From Evernia prunastri (taxonomy: Eukaryota > Ascomycota > Lecanoromycetes > Lecanorales > Parmeliaceae), in NCBI GenBank assembly GCA_003184365.1, contig NKYR01000001.1, positions 62,001 through 126,000 on the forward strand: 64,000 nucleotides of DNA. The letters are read 5' to 3'. The notes beneath the pieces were generated by a model that saw nothing but the letters and a program-made list of their open reading frames with translations, made no database searches and was not told where the DNA came from. This document shows, piece by piece, positions 42,458 to 54,597 of this stretch (its first letter is position 1; each line of letters starts with the position of its first letter). The position numbers were made by a program, and so were the translations under genes.

Positions 42458-43319
42458 ATGCCCACAGTTTCTTCTCATATCGTCACCGGCAAAGCTGAAA
42501 CACAAGTTCTGTGTTCCGTATGATGGCTGCGTACACTTGTTCGTGGCAGTTCTCCATTGTATCAGAGTCAAATTTCCCTCAATGGTCTGGATCCTCCTTG
42601 GATGAAAAGTCTTATATATAAAGAGGGAACTGCTTGTCACTGTTTCTGGAATAGCACTCACCGTAATAATCTGGTAGAACTTTTACAATGCGTTATAGTG
42701 TCAGGCTTGGAACGAGGCGTGCGCGATGCGATTATTTGAACAATAGTTGTTCGCGGTGCTGTTTAAGAACAGTCGATTGGGCCGATCCGGTCAACAGTCC
42801 CCAAATGACCCGAGGACTTCGACCGGAGCTCTACGCCCGCCTCAAAAACCCACCCCAAAAGCCCGCTTTGATTCGAAACTCTTCAAGGTCACTTCACTCG
42901 TCGATGCGCAGAATGTTTTGATCCTCAATTGAGTGCAACGAGGATTGACGTGGGCGTGATATACGACTGCATTGTCTACAGTTGAGATATATATCACTGA
43001 TGAATGTTAGCCTCAGTCTATGGATAGTGCAGTACGTGCCTGAGTGTACGATTCATTGACGAACAGTCTATCCAGGATCGACACATATACTCCATTGATG
43101 ATACGTGCCATCCACGGAGAACGATAAATCATGATTCCTGCTGAACATGTAAATGATTGGACCGTCCCAGCACGGGGCTAGTAAGCGGATAGAGGCCCGA
43201 ATAAGCATACCGTGCCCAGTGCTAGGAAAACTCCTATTTTTATTGGATGGTTCACGGATGTAGCTGTCTCGCCATTTAGTGAGCACAGAAGCTACCTCAT
43301 CTTCCAATACGATTGTACT
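42458..43319. other. Convergent intergenic region
   Basis: No gene or repeat is recognised. Confidence 0.5.
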
Positions 43320-45454
43320 TCAGAAAAGCAATGGCCGAACCGCCAAAGTGAAAAACACAAACCCGAACGGCGTCAACAGCGTAGCAATAGAATCATCCAG
43401 AACACTCAGTCCAGCGCAGAGAGAAGTCATGACGAGCCAAAGGAAACACCACTTCCGGCCCCTCCGATTGCGCAAAACGCTATTCTCGACAGCTTTCAGC
43501 AAGCCGAAGCACGCAAAGATACCGTCCACGATGACCGTTTCATCCGGCGAGATACGCCGGAAGAGCTCTTTGAACTGGTGGTGCCCGGAGCGCCTCCAAT
43601 GGACAACGTGCGCAGTCGCGAGGCTTAGGCAGAAACAGGTCAAGCAGAGATCGACGATCATGGGCCATTGGCGCAACGAGAACGCGCTGGCTGAGAGGCT
43701 CAAGGCGCGAGCGACCCGGGCGATGATGCTCAGACTGAGCGGGAGCATGATGGTTAAGACCATGAGGGGAATGGCGATCTGCCAGAACAATGAATTGTGC
43801 AGGTTTCCGGTAAGGATTTCGACGGTGTTCATGCCAAAGTACGAGGACACGAATGCGACCGGCACGTAGACGGCGACGAGGAAACCAATGATTCCGGCTA
43901 TCTGGTTTTGCTTCAATTCCTCCAGGGATTTAGCCTGGTCAGATGTATCAGTTGGCCGGTCTCACAGTCTTGCAAATTTCTTACCTGTTGTTGACATTCC
44001 CCCAGATGCCTCAACGCCGCGTTGAGGGATTCGATGAGATAGTCTGTGTCTTTCAAGATTACGTCCTTTCGAGCGGTCAATGCCTGCCCTGCTGTGTCCG
44101 GAAGCTGCCGGTAAAGTTGCACCTTGGCAGCTTGAAGATGGTAAAGTGTTAAAGTGACATAGTCCTGCAACATCAACAAGTAAAGATACTCGGCTCTGCC
44201 AGGATGATCACGGCTGTGTACGACCTGGAGCAACATAAGTAAAACTCCGGACACGTGGTAGCAGACACTGTGCGTACTATTTCCTTTGCTCGTCTCATGA
44301 CTTTGATTGCGAACCCATATGATTCTTCATCCATCTGCTCATGGATGGTCAAGATGACCCCATACAAAAGTTTCAATGGATCTCCTTCCATTGAAGCCTC
44401 AAGCACAATTCCTTCGCTGTTACGAGATGTCGGTTGCGTGATGAGTGATTTGAATCTCGCCAACGCCCTAGTGGAGTCAAATAGTAACGTTGTTTTATAG
44501 GAGCCATCGTCGCTCAAACCATTGTACAATTGAATTTTCTCCATGCTTGGCTTCGCTTTGTAAGGTCGCCTTGTATGGATATCAAAGACGCTAAATTCGG
44601 GCACATTGAATGGCCATACGTACTGAAAGTCCCAGCCAGGTGACGCTGACACCGCTATTGCATATTATTGAGCTGCTGCAAGCTGGTTTGGAGAACGCAT
44701 GAGAAACCAACCTCGGGATGGCAGACAAAATACTCGATCCTCGTCGGCATTGCTATTTCCATCTGAACTTTGGAGTAAGATCTCCACAAATTCCTGGCTT
44801 GCGTAACCACTCCAACAGAGGAGGTATGCAAGAAGAGTTCTGGCCCAGAATTGTGGCTCGGCGTAGGCTGACAGGGTGAAAAGACGGAAGTACGAAAAGA
44901 GACGCTTGATTATTGGAGCAGTCTTCGTTAAGCAACTGTAATACGGTCAATCGCCATATTTGAGGCAAGTACGCTCGAAGCATACCATAATCGAAGTGTA
45001 CCTGGGGAAGCTTGCTCATAGTCTGTTCGAAATTGATGGAAAGCTTCAAATACAGACAGGCTGCCGACGTTTTCATTTGGAAAGAGCGAGGTGAACGTTA
45101 GACCCGAAGAACCTTCATTCCCATCAATTGCCTGCGGCAACGCTGTGCCACAATGCGAGCAAACACACCTTGACGAGACACGGCGAACCAAACCAGACCT
45201 TCGAAAGATGCGGCAGGCTTCTCGTTCAGTGTGTGGTAGATATCGGCTAATGTGACCTCTTTCAAGTCCCTCAAAAAGGTTTCAAAGCTGTCTAGCTCCA
45301 CAGTCCGTCTTCGATAGAGCAGTTTGTTCCATATGGTGTCAAGTACACTGTTACTTATCTCTTGGTCTCGAGGTACGCGGGGCCGAAGGGCATAATCGCG
45401 AGTATGAGCCTTGCCTTGGGGTAAACGAGTTGTAAGCTCTATATTGTCCACCAT
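43320..45454 (-). CDS. CorA-like magnesium channel family protein
   Basis: Six exons on the minus strand (45454-45169, 45112-44986, 44935-44712, 44654-44269, 44224-43985, 43934-43320) join in frame to 625 residues. The C-terminus has the family mark: a helix (EELKQNQIAGIIGFLVAVYV), then SSYFGMNTVEI with GMN at 455-457, then a second membrane helix. Two further hydrophobic segments follow, more than in bacterial CorA. The N-terminal 400 residues are a large soluble domain, as in fungal CorA-like proteins of the plasma membrane. The start is the first ATG of the open frame. However, that frame is open upstream to a TAG at about 45520, and a coding-like segment (MTSTGKTFRPPISSKD, from 45708) could be an earlier exon through a weak donor. 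Ion specificity is not shown by sequence. Confidence 0.82.
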
Positions 45455-46018
45455 GCTTTCTTCACAGAGCGCATTTGAATCAGATGGACAGAGGGTATCC
45501 CGCGGTACCTAGTCCACCTACTACGAGGCTGCATGCTGACCGTGTGGCGTCTGCAGCTAAGGACATCCCGGCTCGAGAGGCTGAAATTTCGGAGAACTTC
45601 GGTCTCGTCATTTATTGACTTTTGTTCCTGGCTGACATACTTCTGGTACTTCAATTTTTGGTCTTTCGAAGAGATAGGTGGTCTGAAAGTCTTTCCGGTA
45701 GATGTCATAACTCATTTAAGAGGGAGTTGTCCTCACAACGACAACAATCTATGCATGACTGTTTGACTAGAATGGTGACCAAAACTGGCTCGAGACAGAA
45801 GTGGGAAGGCTAGTGCGAGAGGTTGAATCAAGAGCCATCACAGGAGGCGGATACCTATTGGAGAGCATGCCAGTGAGGGCCTTTACCAGTCTCTAGCGTG
45901 TCGCCCGGCAGCCGAAAAATATGCGCACATTTTCTCCGCACGAATTCATAGATTACTATATCCACGTCTCCAATCAATGCTGACGATAGGCTGTTGAAGT
46001 GAACGGACAACATAAGCT
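45455..46018. other. Divergent intergenic region or extra 5' exon
   Basis: This holds the possible upstream exon of the CorA-like gene (to 45708) and the promoter side of the MYND gene. Nothing else is seen. Confidence 0.4.
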
Positions 46019-46658
46019 ATGGCTGGTTTTGTCATATGCCACGCCACGACTCCGGTCAAGCGCTGCGGACGCTGCCACATCCCTCAGTACTGCTCGAATA
46101 TTCGTCAAAAGGAGACCCACAGGTCGAGCTGCGAGCCCGAGAAGGAAACCAATCTGGACATTCGAATCAGGCCAGGCGGACCAGACGCCACTCGCCCTGC
46201 CGCCAATGCCTCAGAAACTGCCCGTCGCCTCCTCAACGACTGCCCCAAAGAGGAAACATACCGTCGCTTGATAGACACATACCGGCTACGAGCTGCCGAC
46301 GCGCTGCTCACGGGCGGGCAAGAGCGCGGGTGGACCTACGACTTACGCAGCGGTGGTCCTCCCAAGGACGACTTCCACAATTTCCTCATCAAGGCTCGGA
46401 CGCAGGACGTTCTTCCCGCATGGTTCGGCCAAGAGGCGCATCACGCCTGCATCGACTACGCCCTGAACCCAGACGGAGATTCCTTCACCGGCCATTCCAT
46501 CGACGCCGAGAACGTCGAAGAAGACTACAACGACGCGTCCACGCCGACGACGCACATGCGGGGCGGTAGCCGCCCACGTTTACGGGCGGGAACACCGATC
46601 CGACGACCCCGCCTACGCCGACGTGGATGCTGGAATTCATGGTGCGATCCTGGCGTAG
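46019..46658 (+). pseudogene. MYND-type zinc-finger protein gene with a frameshift
   Basis: From the ATG at 46019 the frame reads FVICHATTPVKRCGRCHIPQYCS then QKETHRSSCE. This is a MYND finger that lacks the first Cys and one of the middle pair. A fungal body domain follows (ETYRRLIDTYRLRAADALL, FHNFLIKARTQDVLPAWF, ENVEEDYNDASTPTTHM). At a run of four G (46560-46563) the family-like sequence jumps to the next frame (AVAAHVYGREHRSDDP), which stops at 46658. Without the jump the frame runs on to 46894 as Arg/Ser-rich sequence unlike any domain. So the gene has both missing zinc ligands and an apparent one-base insertion. It is most likely a pseudogene; a sequencing error in the G run is the alternative. 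Confidence 0.65.
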
Positions 46659-47436
46659 CAGAAGATGCAGCTCGATCGGCAGGGTGCGCGACTCTTGCCG
46701 CGGAAGCCGGGTGCGGAGAGAAGAAAGAGGGCGTTCGGTCTTCGACGATCCCGACAACGCGGCGCAGGCGCACACGCTCGACCACTGCAGGAGCGACTTC
46801 AACGCTGTGTCGGACAGGGTGTCTAGGGGTCAGTGTGTGGAGCTGTTGGGGAAACACGGGTTCGATTCCATCAAAGAAAGACATTGGATATTGAGCGAGT
46901 AGGTCGCTGTGAAATGTGTGGATTCTTGAGGTTTGTGGGCTGAGAGGCAGGGCGGTGATGGCTGATTGGAGGAGAAGCTGAGTCCGCCTACGTCAATGCT
47001 TGCGAACAATGGCAACATCGACGACTCATCTGGTGTTGGTATCAGAGTGTTTGGAATCGGCCTCGCATCGAAAATCCCAGATCAGCCACAGCGATCTCTC
47101 GTAACTTAGGATCATAGTATCTCAGCAGTAATATGCAGCGCAGGATAGCGGAATATGCCTTGACCTCCTTCAAAACATGAGGTTGATCGGGCTTCCGGTT
47201 AGGGCTGCGCCTGACCCACAAAGATGGCAGTCCTGCAGCGGTATTGCTTCAACGAACGCCCCCTGTTCCTTGCCGAGTATCTCTGATTGGGGCAGATTCT
47301 GTTTTCTTACACTATTCAGTATTCAAGGCTGCTTCCTCGAATGTCTACCAGATCTTAATAAAGATATAATAGATTTTCAGAACTCCCTTCACCGCTTGCT
47401 CTGGGTATTCTGGCTCATGAAAGTCCATATCCAAAT
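46659..47436. other. Intergenic after the MYND pseudogene
   Basis: The unshifted MYND frame continues to 46894 but looks non-coding. No other gene is seen up to the next gene end. Confidence 0.45.
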
Positions 47437-49693
47437 CTACAGATACTCCCCGTTCGGATGCCGTCTCCTTATCAACTCCCGTCTCGGCAACACTCCCTCC
47501 CCAAGATCCAAAGCCCTCCCGCCAAGTGCCTCATCGTTCCTGGGCCCATACACCACTCCCTTTGGCACAAATTCTTCGATCGCCTCGCTCAATTCCTTGC
47601 CTTCCAAAAACGTCGCCCTGGGACCCAAATGCTCCACCAAAGGTCTCAGCAACCTCGCCGCGGATAGAAAGGTGTCATCCTTGATGATGACAAGCCTGCT
47701 CGTGTAGACAGCGGTGACGATAAAGGCGAAATGTACCACTACGATGCAGACACAGACTGCGATAACATAGTTCCAGTGGACGGAGAGGCTGAAGCCTAGT
47801 ATCGGTACGAGGCCCTCGGTGCTATAGGTTGGATTGTTAGTTGCCATCCAAGAGAGGGAGCCTAGTGCGAAATAGGCCATGTTGGCGCCGACTTCGTCGA
47901 GTTGGTGACGATGGATTTCCCAGGGGGATCTGAAAGCAAGTCAGTTTATCTACTGTACACCGAGCTGCAATATAGAAGTGAATGAGAGTTGTACATACCC
48001 CCAGGGGTAGAATTGATATTGCCGCCAAGTCGTCGTGCCATTATCATCGGCGGATCTGCCCGTCAGTCCGATCGCCGAAGCAGCCAATTTGGCTATTCCA
48101 TCCGAGACTCTTTGCGAGTCGTCTGTTACATTGGTCACGGAGCTGACCGTGATCGGGCACTTGATCAACGCCCTTGCTTCACCTTTGTCCTGTGGTAGGG
48201 TGCTAATGGACCTCCATGCCCACATCCACATGCACCGAGGACCGCAGCTGTACTCAGTCTCGTTCTGTGGCATCTGTGAGCCGGGATAGATATAGGTGGT
48301 TGAGTCTTCGCCTGAGTATGCTGTCGGTATGGTGATGGTGCCGTTGATAGTTCCGTTAGAGTATGCCCATCTCACTGCATCGTCTCCATTGGGATCAAGA
48401 GCAGTCTCATTGCTCCCATCCGTGATGTTGTATTGGTAACACTGGCCCGAAGAGGCTGTGATGATCCGGTTGGTGAAGCGTGGGTATATGCGACGGCCGT
48501 CGTCAGGGTTGATCACCGAGAATCGGAGCGCGTACTCTTGTTGATTTGAAGCTTGATTGCAATAAAAGGAGGCACCGGAATCCGAATCTAGAACTTCGGA
48601 GATGTGGTTGTATGGCTGACATGGAGGGCCTGAAGCTATTTCGCCGTAAAGGTGGGCTCGGCTTTGTTCAACTCGAGGATATATTGGGCAATTATAGTGA
48701 TCGCCGAAGCAGGTAAGATCTGTAGCATTGACGGTGCCCCTTGAGGTGTATGTACCCCGCCAGTCAGTACCACTATCCACAGAGTAGGTCAAGCCAATCA
48801 AAGCTACTGCTGCTTGAGCAGCCTGGTAGGTCAGCTCTGCAGTCGAGGAAAGCAGTTACCGACTGTCTTACCAAATTCAAGGCAAGCTATTGAAGATTGA
48901 CCAGTCAGCAGATGCGTGTGATAAATCTGAGCTTCTGAGCTAGGGCCACAAATGGTGACCGGTTGATGACCATTTCTGGACGATTGAGCCGGGAGGCTTG
49001 AAGGGACCTCGGCCCTTCAAGGGACCGATCAATGTTCAGGAACCAATGAAGAATTCTATGGCTGTACTCAAGGAGATGACATACCCATGAGACACAGCTT
49101 AGAACTACCAGAAGTCTCTTCCGACCAACCCAAGCGAGCTCCACGATTTTGGATAGACTCTCAATGCTCAATATTAGGTCCACTTCTCGAACACTATGCT
49201 TTCTGCTTGCTAAGATTCTCCATCGAACGACTTTGGCGATGTCTTTGAACGCTTCCTACCAGAAAGATCCTTGATGAGTTGAGCGATTGTAAGAATAGAT
49301 GCAACGACTCACGAAGAAATTGACACCCAACCCTAAACTCAACGCCGTAACGATAGTATTGAAAAGATGCTTCGAACGACTCGAAAAGTTCCCCGCATTC
49401 TCAAATAATTTCAAATTGGTCAGTATAAAAGCGATGAAAACGACAGTTCCGAGCCATCTGAAGAATTGTGGGAAGAAAAGCTTCCATGACTGCTGATTTG
49501 ATTTGAAGACTTTTGGATTAGGTGGTGGCAAGCTTTCCCGATTCTGAGAATTTTGAGCAAGAGCTGCTGGCTGCCCTGGCCGTTGATTTCGTAGCTCGAT
49601 TGTTTCCCTGCTGTCCTGTGAGAGATGGTCCGAGTCCGGATGAAGACTTCCATCTGTAGGAGAGATGGGAGAGTATGGGTGATGGCCGATCAT
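47437..49693 (-). CDS. Multi-pass membrane protein with a large glycosylated ectodomain, unknown
   Basis: Exons 49693-49313, 49255-49085, 48822-47999 and 47929-47437 join in frame to 622 residues, starting at the ATG at 49693. The cytosolic N-terminus is polar. Membrane segments follow (FFRWLGTVVFIAFILTNLKL, FNTIVTALSLGLGVNFF), then the conserved-looking SRKHSVREVDLILSIESLSK, then KRLLVVLSCVSW and AAQAAVALIGLTYSVDSG. A lumenal or outside domain of about 240 residues has at least six N-glycosylation sites and many cysteines. A last helix (VIAVCVCIVVVHFAFIVTAV) leads to a cytosolic tail. This layout recurs in fungal membrane proteins of unknown role. The third intron on the coding strand order (48823-49084) is 262 bp, far longer than any other placed here, so it may hide an extra exon. 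Confidence 0.78.
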
Positions 49694-50747
49694 GGATATT
49701 AGCAATGATATTCGTGACTTTTGACTAAAACGAGATTGACTATTTGCAAGACTTATATAAGAAGAGGTTATCTGTATGAGCTAGTCTCCAGAGGTATGTA
49801 GCAATGTGGAATAAACTCCATACAATAGGGGTATAGGATATTCATTTACCTAGTGAGATTAATTCTTCGAGCAGGGAAGGTAAGAAAGCTGAAAGAAAGC
49901 GGGGAACATCGCCCTCTTAAAGTTATCTGCTGACTCTGCCAAGAGATCGCATAGGCCACTTTACGTATGCCAAGCGACAGCGTGGCTTTAGCATCTGTTC
50001 CATATGATAGATCATAGGTGGGATGGCAGAGGGGGAATGGCGGCTTCAGCCAGCACTGAGCCATTTATGTCGGTTTGCTTGTCGACTATTCCTTTGCTGG
50101 TTACTATATCAGGCACTCAAAAAGTGATCAGCTAATTTATACCTATCCTTCTCTCTAGGCTTTATGATCTTCACCTTCTTCCTCTCTGCAGCTGCCTCCC
50201 TTTTAGCCTTCCTACCCGCCTTAGCCGCCTCGTTTCGCGTACTTTAGGTACTTTAGGATTTTGTCTCCACACCTCGCTTGGCTCTACAGTGAAGTACTCG
50301 AGGGTATTCACAATGAACAAATATGGGGGAATGATAATGATAATGATAATGATAATACGAGTCAATGATACGAGCAGTCTTGAGTCAGCACATTGGGACT
50401 TGAAACATATTGTGAGGGCGTGAGAGGATCCTATGGTTTTCAGATGGCTTGCAGGGCGACTGATAGAGTGTCGACACGATTGCATGCCAGGCACTGCCTG
50501 ATAGATGGTAGTTGATCCATAAACCACAATTTGTGCGACACAGGGCATTCGCTAAAAGTAAAAACAATCGCTAGTTGAGAAACGCTCGCTAGTCGCCAGG
50601 AGGAGAAGATACTTTACGCAAAAATGTCGCTATTCGGCACGGCGGCAGGAACCCTCGGAAGAATACCATGGACTAGGTGTAGATAGACACTACCAATCTT
50701 CTCGTTCCACACCCCCCTCACCCCTGCCAACCGTGAAATCCCCCACC
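49694..50747. other. Divergent intergenic region with a microsatellite
   Basis: This contains promoters for both flanking genes and a short TGATAA microsatellite near 50333-50357. No gene is recognised. Confidence 0.5.
50333..50357. repeat. TGATAA microsatellite, about four copies
   Basis: Four tandem copies of ATGATA (equivalently TGATAA) are visible. Each contains a GATA word, so the run could bind GATA factors, but it may simply be slippage. Confidence 0.7.
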
Positions 50748-51732
50748 ATGCCCGCCCCACTCTACACATCCCGCCTCTCCCTCCCCTACTCCACCACATC
50801 CTCCCTCAACACCCTCGACATCCACTCACCGACCCACGAACCCCACTCCCCATCCTACTGGCTCGTGTACTTTGCCCCCTTCCCCCCCACTCCCACTCCC
50901 CACTAACCCTCTCCCCACCAGCTACATCCACGGCGGCGCCTTCCGCGACCCCCTCGTTTCCTCTCAGAGCCTGATCCCCTCCCTTGGCCCCCTCTTCCAA
51001 AACCCTCACGTCGCCGGCGTCGCCTCGGTCAACTACCGCCTCTCGCCGCATCCGCACCACGCCACGGACCCCAGCGACCCGCGCGACGGGGCGCGGAACG
51101 CGAAATGGCCGGACGCGATCGAGGACGTGCGGGATGCGGTGCGCTGGTTGAAGAGGGGGGAGGGGTTGGGGGAGGGGGAGCGGTCCCGGGAGTGGATCGT
51201 GTGCGGGCATAGTGTTGGGGGGACGATGGCGATGATGCTCGGGATGGACGGGACTGCTGGGGATGGAGAGGAGAAGAGGAAGGAGTGGGAGAGGGGGGTG
51301 TGGGGGAACGAAGGGGGTATGGATGGATTGAAGGCGGTTGTGACTTTGGAAGGGATCTATGATTTCACCGCGTGCCGGGACGCGCATCCGCAGTTGAGGG
51401 ATATGTACAACGCGTTCACGACGGGGGCGTTTGGTCCCGAAGAGGAGAGGGGTTGGGAAAGGGGGGATATACTGAGGTGTAAGAGGAGGGTTCGGGACGG
51501 GGTGGAGGCTGTGGTTGTGGGACACAGTAGGGATGATGAGCTGGTGGAGTGTGAGCAGGGGCAGAGGTTGATTGGGGTGTTGGAGAGGGAGAGGGAGGGG
51601 AAGGGGGAGGTGGTGAGATTGCTGGAGGTTGAGGGGACACATCAGCAGATTGTGAGGGATGGGGTGGCGGTGGGGAGGTGTGTGAGTGTTGCTATTGCGG
51701 TGTTGGTTGAGAAGGCACAGGAGAGAAATTGA
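50748..51732 (+). CDS. bna7: Kynurenine formamidase (Bna7 type)
   Basis: Exons 50748-50866 and 50922-51732 join in frame to 309 residues. The oxyanion motif is YIHGGAFRDP (residues 41-50), as in arylformamidases. The nucleophile is Ser137 in CGHSVGG. LEGIYDF and AFGPEEE lie further on. The acid Asp is in VVGHSRDDELV, and the catalytic His is in VEGTHQQIV. This order of motifs fits Bna7, which turns N-formylkynurenine into kynurenine and formate in the pathway from tryptophan to NAD. The first exon carries the strand-rich start (YTSRLSLPYSTTSSL). The coding strand is very G-rich in exon 2, which gives a long false frame on the other strand. Confidence 0.87.
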
Positions 51733-51756
51733 CGGGGTGAGATATTGGTCCCTCTA

Positions 51757-53329
51757 TCAAGGATCATGGGTTTTTTGTTTAGATAATGGCGTACGAATGA
51801 TATTTAAGCGGTGGGGTTCGATTTTATTCCTCTTACACCGTCCATTCGATGTCAGACCGCTGGCATTTCGTGGTTCGTCCACTATTGGTAGCATTTTGGG
51901 CTGTTCTTGTGCGCTGCTGCAATCGATCTCTTTTGTCACGGGCGGAGAGGGAGGCCTCATAGGCAGAGTATCTTCATTCAAGTCATTCCGTTTGCCAGGA
52001 GTCAGTCGCTCGTTCGACAAGCGTTTGGCTTGATTGCCGAGCTTCTGTGCCCAGAAAGCAGTGTTTTCTTGTTTCCGCTTCATCTTTTCGGCTCTCTTTG
52101 CGGCTTCTTCTTCTTTCCTTGCGGTCCTTGCTTCCTTGATCTTGGCTATCTCTTCATCCGTCTTGGGCCGGAGGCTAGCTTCGCGGATCTGTTTTAACTC
52201 CTCCGGTGTTTTGTATTTGTTTCCTCTTTTGCGCCACGATTGTTCCGTGTTCGGCTGTCGAGCCTCTTCCTGACCTTGCTTAAGCACTTCTTCTGATTCC
52301 GCCGGCCCATCACGTATGAGAGTGTCGTTTGTTTGCGGATACAACTTCTCTTGGATCTCGGACTCAGTCAATCCCCTCCTGGCTAGCCGCCTCGCCTTGC
52401 TCGCCTTGTGTTTTTCATCCCTTATCCTCAATCTCTCCTCTTTTGCCAACGCTTTCTCTTGCTCAACGATCCCGTACATCTTAGCAGAAATATCTGCGCG
52501 TTTTTGTATAGCATCAACTTGTAGTTTATGGTTTCCGTCAAAGGCCCGCTTGACTTCACGATCCCAAAGGTCCTCCCATTGATTACTATCACGCATTCCA
52601 AAGTGCTCATAGAGAATTCGATCCCATCCATCTTCACCTTCAGCGATCAAAATTTCGTTGGTCAACCTCTCCGCTCTCGTAATTCGTGATTCACGCGTGT
52701 CCACAGTGTCTCGTATCATGCGGCTTAGGAAGGGAGGCTGGGGCTTCTTTAGCCGGAGAAACGGCACCCTGTTCGCGTTGATGAGAACTGGGACGTGGCG
52801 GCGGCCGGATAGGTTAAAGAATGGACGGGCGAGGGTAGGCGTGGTGCCAGGGAAGGGTGCGGCATCTCTTACAGGGGCCTTTTGCGCTCGAGCAGTCTGG
52901 GTTCCAGGTGACGAGGAAAGGCCTTCAGGGGGAGGACTCGGCGTTGATGGAAGTGCGAGCTCAAAGATACGATCAAGGATGCGTTGTTGTTTTAGGCCAT
53001 TGTGAAGTCCCTCGAGCGTCTACATTCGCGTTAGAGAATCCAGGGCAGAGCTCGGTGATCTCAAGACTGACCTCATAGCCCAACTTGAGAGCTGTACAGA
53101 TCTGTGATGGACTCTGAAGCTTCGAGTTGCGCTTGAAGACAATCCGTATAGGCTTGCGAAAGAGGTGCTGCTGGTGTTCATTCAACTGTAGTCGATGCTT
53201 TTGCCGGAGTAAAGCGCGGTAAAGCGCAAAGCCTGAGCACGGTTAGGCAACCGCATGCAGTCTAATATATTGTTACGTACATGCAGCGCGATGCACTCCG
53301 GATTTTCTGAGTTTAAAGTATCTCGGCAT
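51757..53329 (-). CDS. cup1: LYR-motif protein, Cup1 type
   Basis: Exons 53329-53281, 53232-53072 and 53019-51757 join in frame to 490 residues. Right after the first intron comes FALYRALLRQKHRLQL, a clear LYR motif, followed by LFRKPIRIVFKRNSKLQSPS and ICTALKLGYE. This is the LYR domain of mitochondrial assembly factors, which bind acyl-carrier protein. The long C-terminal part (RPFFNLSGRRHVPVL, then WDRILYEHFG, then a Lys/Glu-rich coiled coil) agrees with fungal proteins annotated as Cup1-like LYR proteins. In fission yeast Cup1 is a mitochondrial LYR protein linked to caffeine resistance. A mitochondrial matrix site is expected, and the basic start (MPRYFKLRKSG) would fit import. The client complex is unknown. 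Confidence 0.78.
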
Positions 53330-53606
53330 TCAAGGTGCCATAGTGCTTAAGTCTTGTAGAGGAAAGTACCTAGTGGTGTAGGAGAGAAAGGCCGGCTCTA
53401 AGTACTCTAGGTCACGTGCCAAGCCCAAAGTATCGGAATATTCTTATGGAGAACTGTTCACTTGCTATGCCTATCTATCTCGAGCAGCACCTTCCGAACA
53501 AGTGCTTTCCTACGCCAGCCATGCGAATGTGACCGACACCGCCCGCTTGTCATAACTTCGTGACCTGTTTCCCGGTTCCCATCAGTCCTCCACTCCATTT
53601 CGGAAC

Positions 53607-54246
53607 TCAGAATGTGGAGCCTTCGGGAGGCTGAGGTAGCTTCTTATGCTGTGGTAACGCCATGAATCTAGGGTTACATGGTCAGCCATGTTGACGGGAA
53701 GCCACTATGATAGGAACTCACCTCCTCAACTCGATCAAGATTGTCTCCATTGTGTTCTCCCTCTTCCACTGGTACAGACACGGCAGTCGTTGCGGGTCCA
53801 CCTAGAATCTGTCAATGACAGCTCGCACTGTATGAGGAATGTAGCCTACTTTTCCAGTCCTCTGATCAACGCAGGGTAGATTGATTTTGGAGACAAACTG
53901 GACGGTCGGTGGTGTATCTGGGTAGGTTTCTCCGCAGTGAATATTTAGGCTGTAGATCCGATTTTCATGAGCACTCTGTTGTTTTGACAAGTTCAGCATT
54001 CGTATCCCACAGCAGCATGCCAAGTGTCCAGCGCACGTGAGGAGGTCCAAGTATAGTGCCATTCCAATTCGACATCAAGAGGTCATCTCCATCCGAGAGT
54101 CCGTAGGAGCAAGCCTCTGTGAAGCAGATTTAGCTTCCTAAAGTTCACAATATGCTATAGAGCCGGAGAATACCTGCTCCAAGACCCTTCTCGCCCTTCT
54201 CGAGCTCCTCCAAGAGACGAAAGTTCCTAGGTACCTTCGCTCCCAT
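53607..54246 (-). CDS. mms2: Ubiquitin-conjugating enzyme variant Mms2/UEV1
   Basis: Exons 54246-54174, 54116-54037, 53975-53850, 53801-53722 and 53667-53607 join in frame to 139 residues, the usual length. The sequence runs VPRNFRLLEELEKGEKGLG, CSYGLSDGDDLLMSNWNGTI, LGPPHSAHENRIYSLNIHCG, YPDTPPTVQFVSKINLPCVD, then WKRENTMETILIELRR and the ending ALPQHKKLPQPPEGSTF. This is Mms2, an E2-like protein without the catalytic cysteine. It pairs with Ubc13 to build Lys63-linked ubiquitin chains on PCNA in error-free DNA damage tolerance. It shares a 350-bp divergent promoter with MON2. Confidence 0.96.
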
Positions 54247-54597
54247 ATTCGCTGAAGTTGTTGATGTTGGCCCGGTGGGTCGAAGTGGATTATTGTCAAT
54301 GTATTTGACTAGAAGTAGAGAAGGGAGAGGCTTCGATTCGGCAAACGTGAATGAAGATTGTCGGTGTTGCACGAGGACTTGAGTGACTTGCCCAAAGCCC
54401 ACTTTAGATTACGATACCGTGGCTGCCTAGCGGTAATTTTCGGGTTTAGACATAATCCACTCGTTGGCATCTTCTCCGTTGTTCAGTGCATATCCTCCTT
54501 CTTTTAGTGTAATTTACTCTCCTTTCAGATCAATGCAAGGATTTTGATAAGCCTAGGTTTTAGGTGTCCATTGCTCTTCAATGGATGCGGAGTGACC
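54247..54597. promoter_or_regulatory. Divergent promoter of MMS2 and MON2
   Basis: These 351 bases separate the two start codons, so both promoters must lie here. I see no clear TATA box, which fits two housekeeping genes. Confidence 0.6.

Noticed and set aside
50806..51642. Pro/His/Leu-rich minus-strand frame of 278 residues
   Set aside because: Antisense of the kynurenine formamidase exon, which carries a full catalytic triad.
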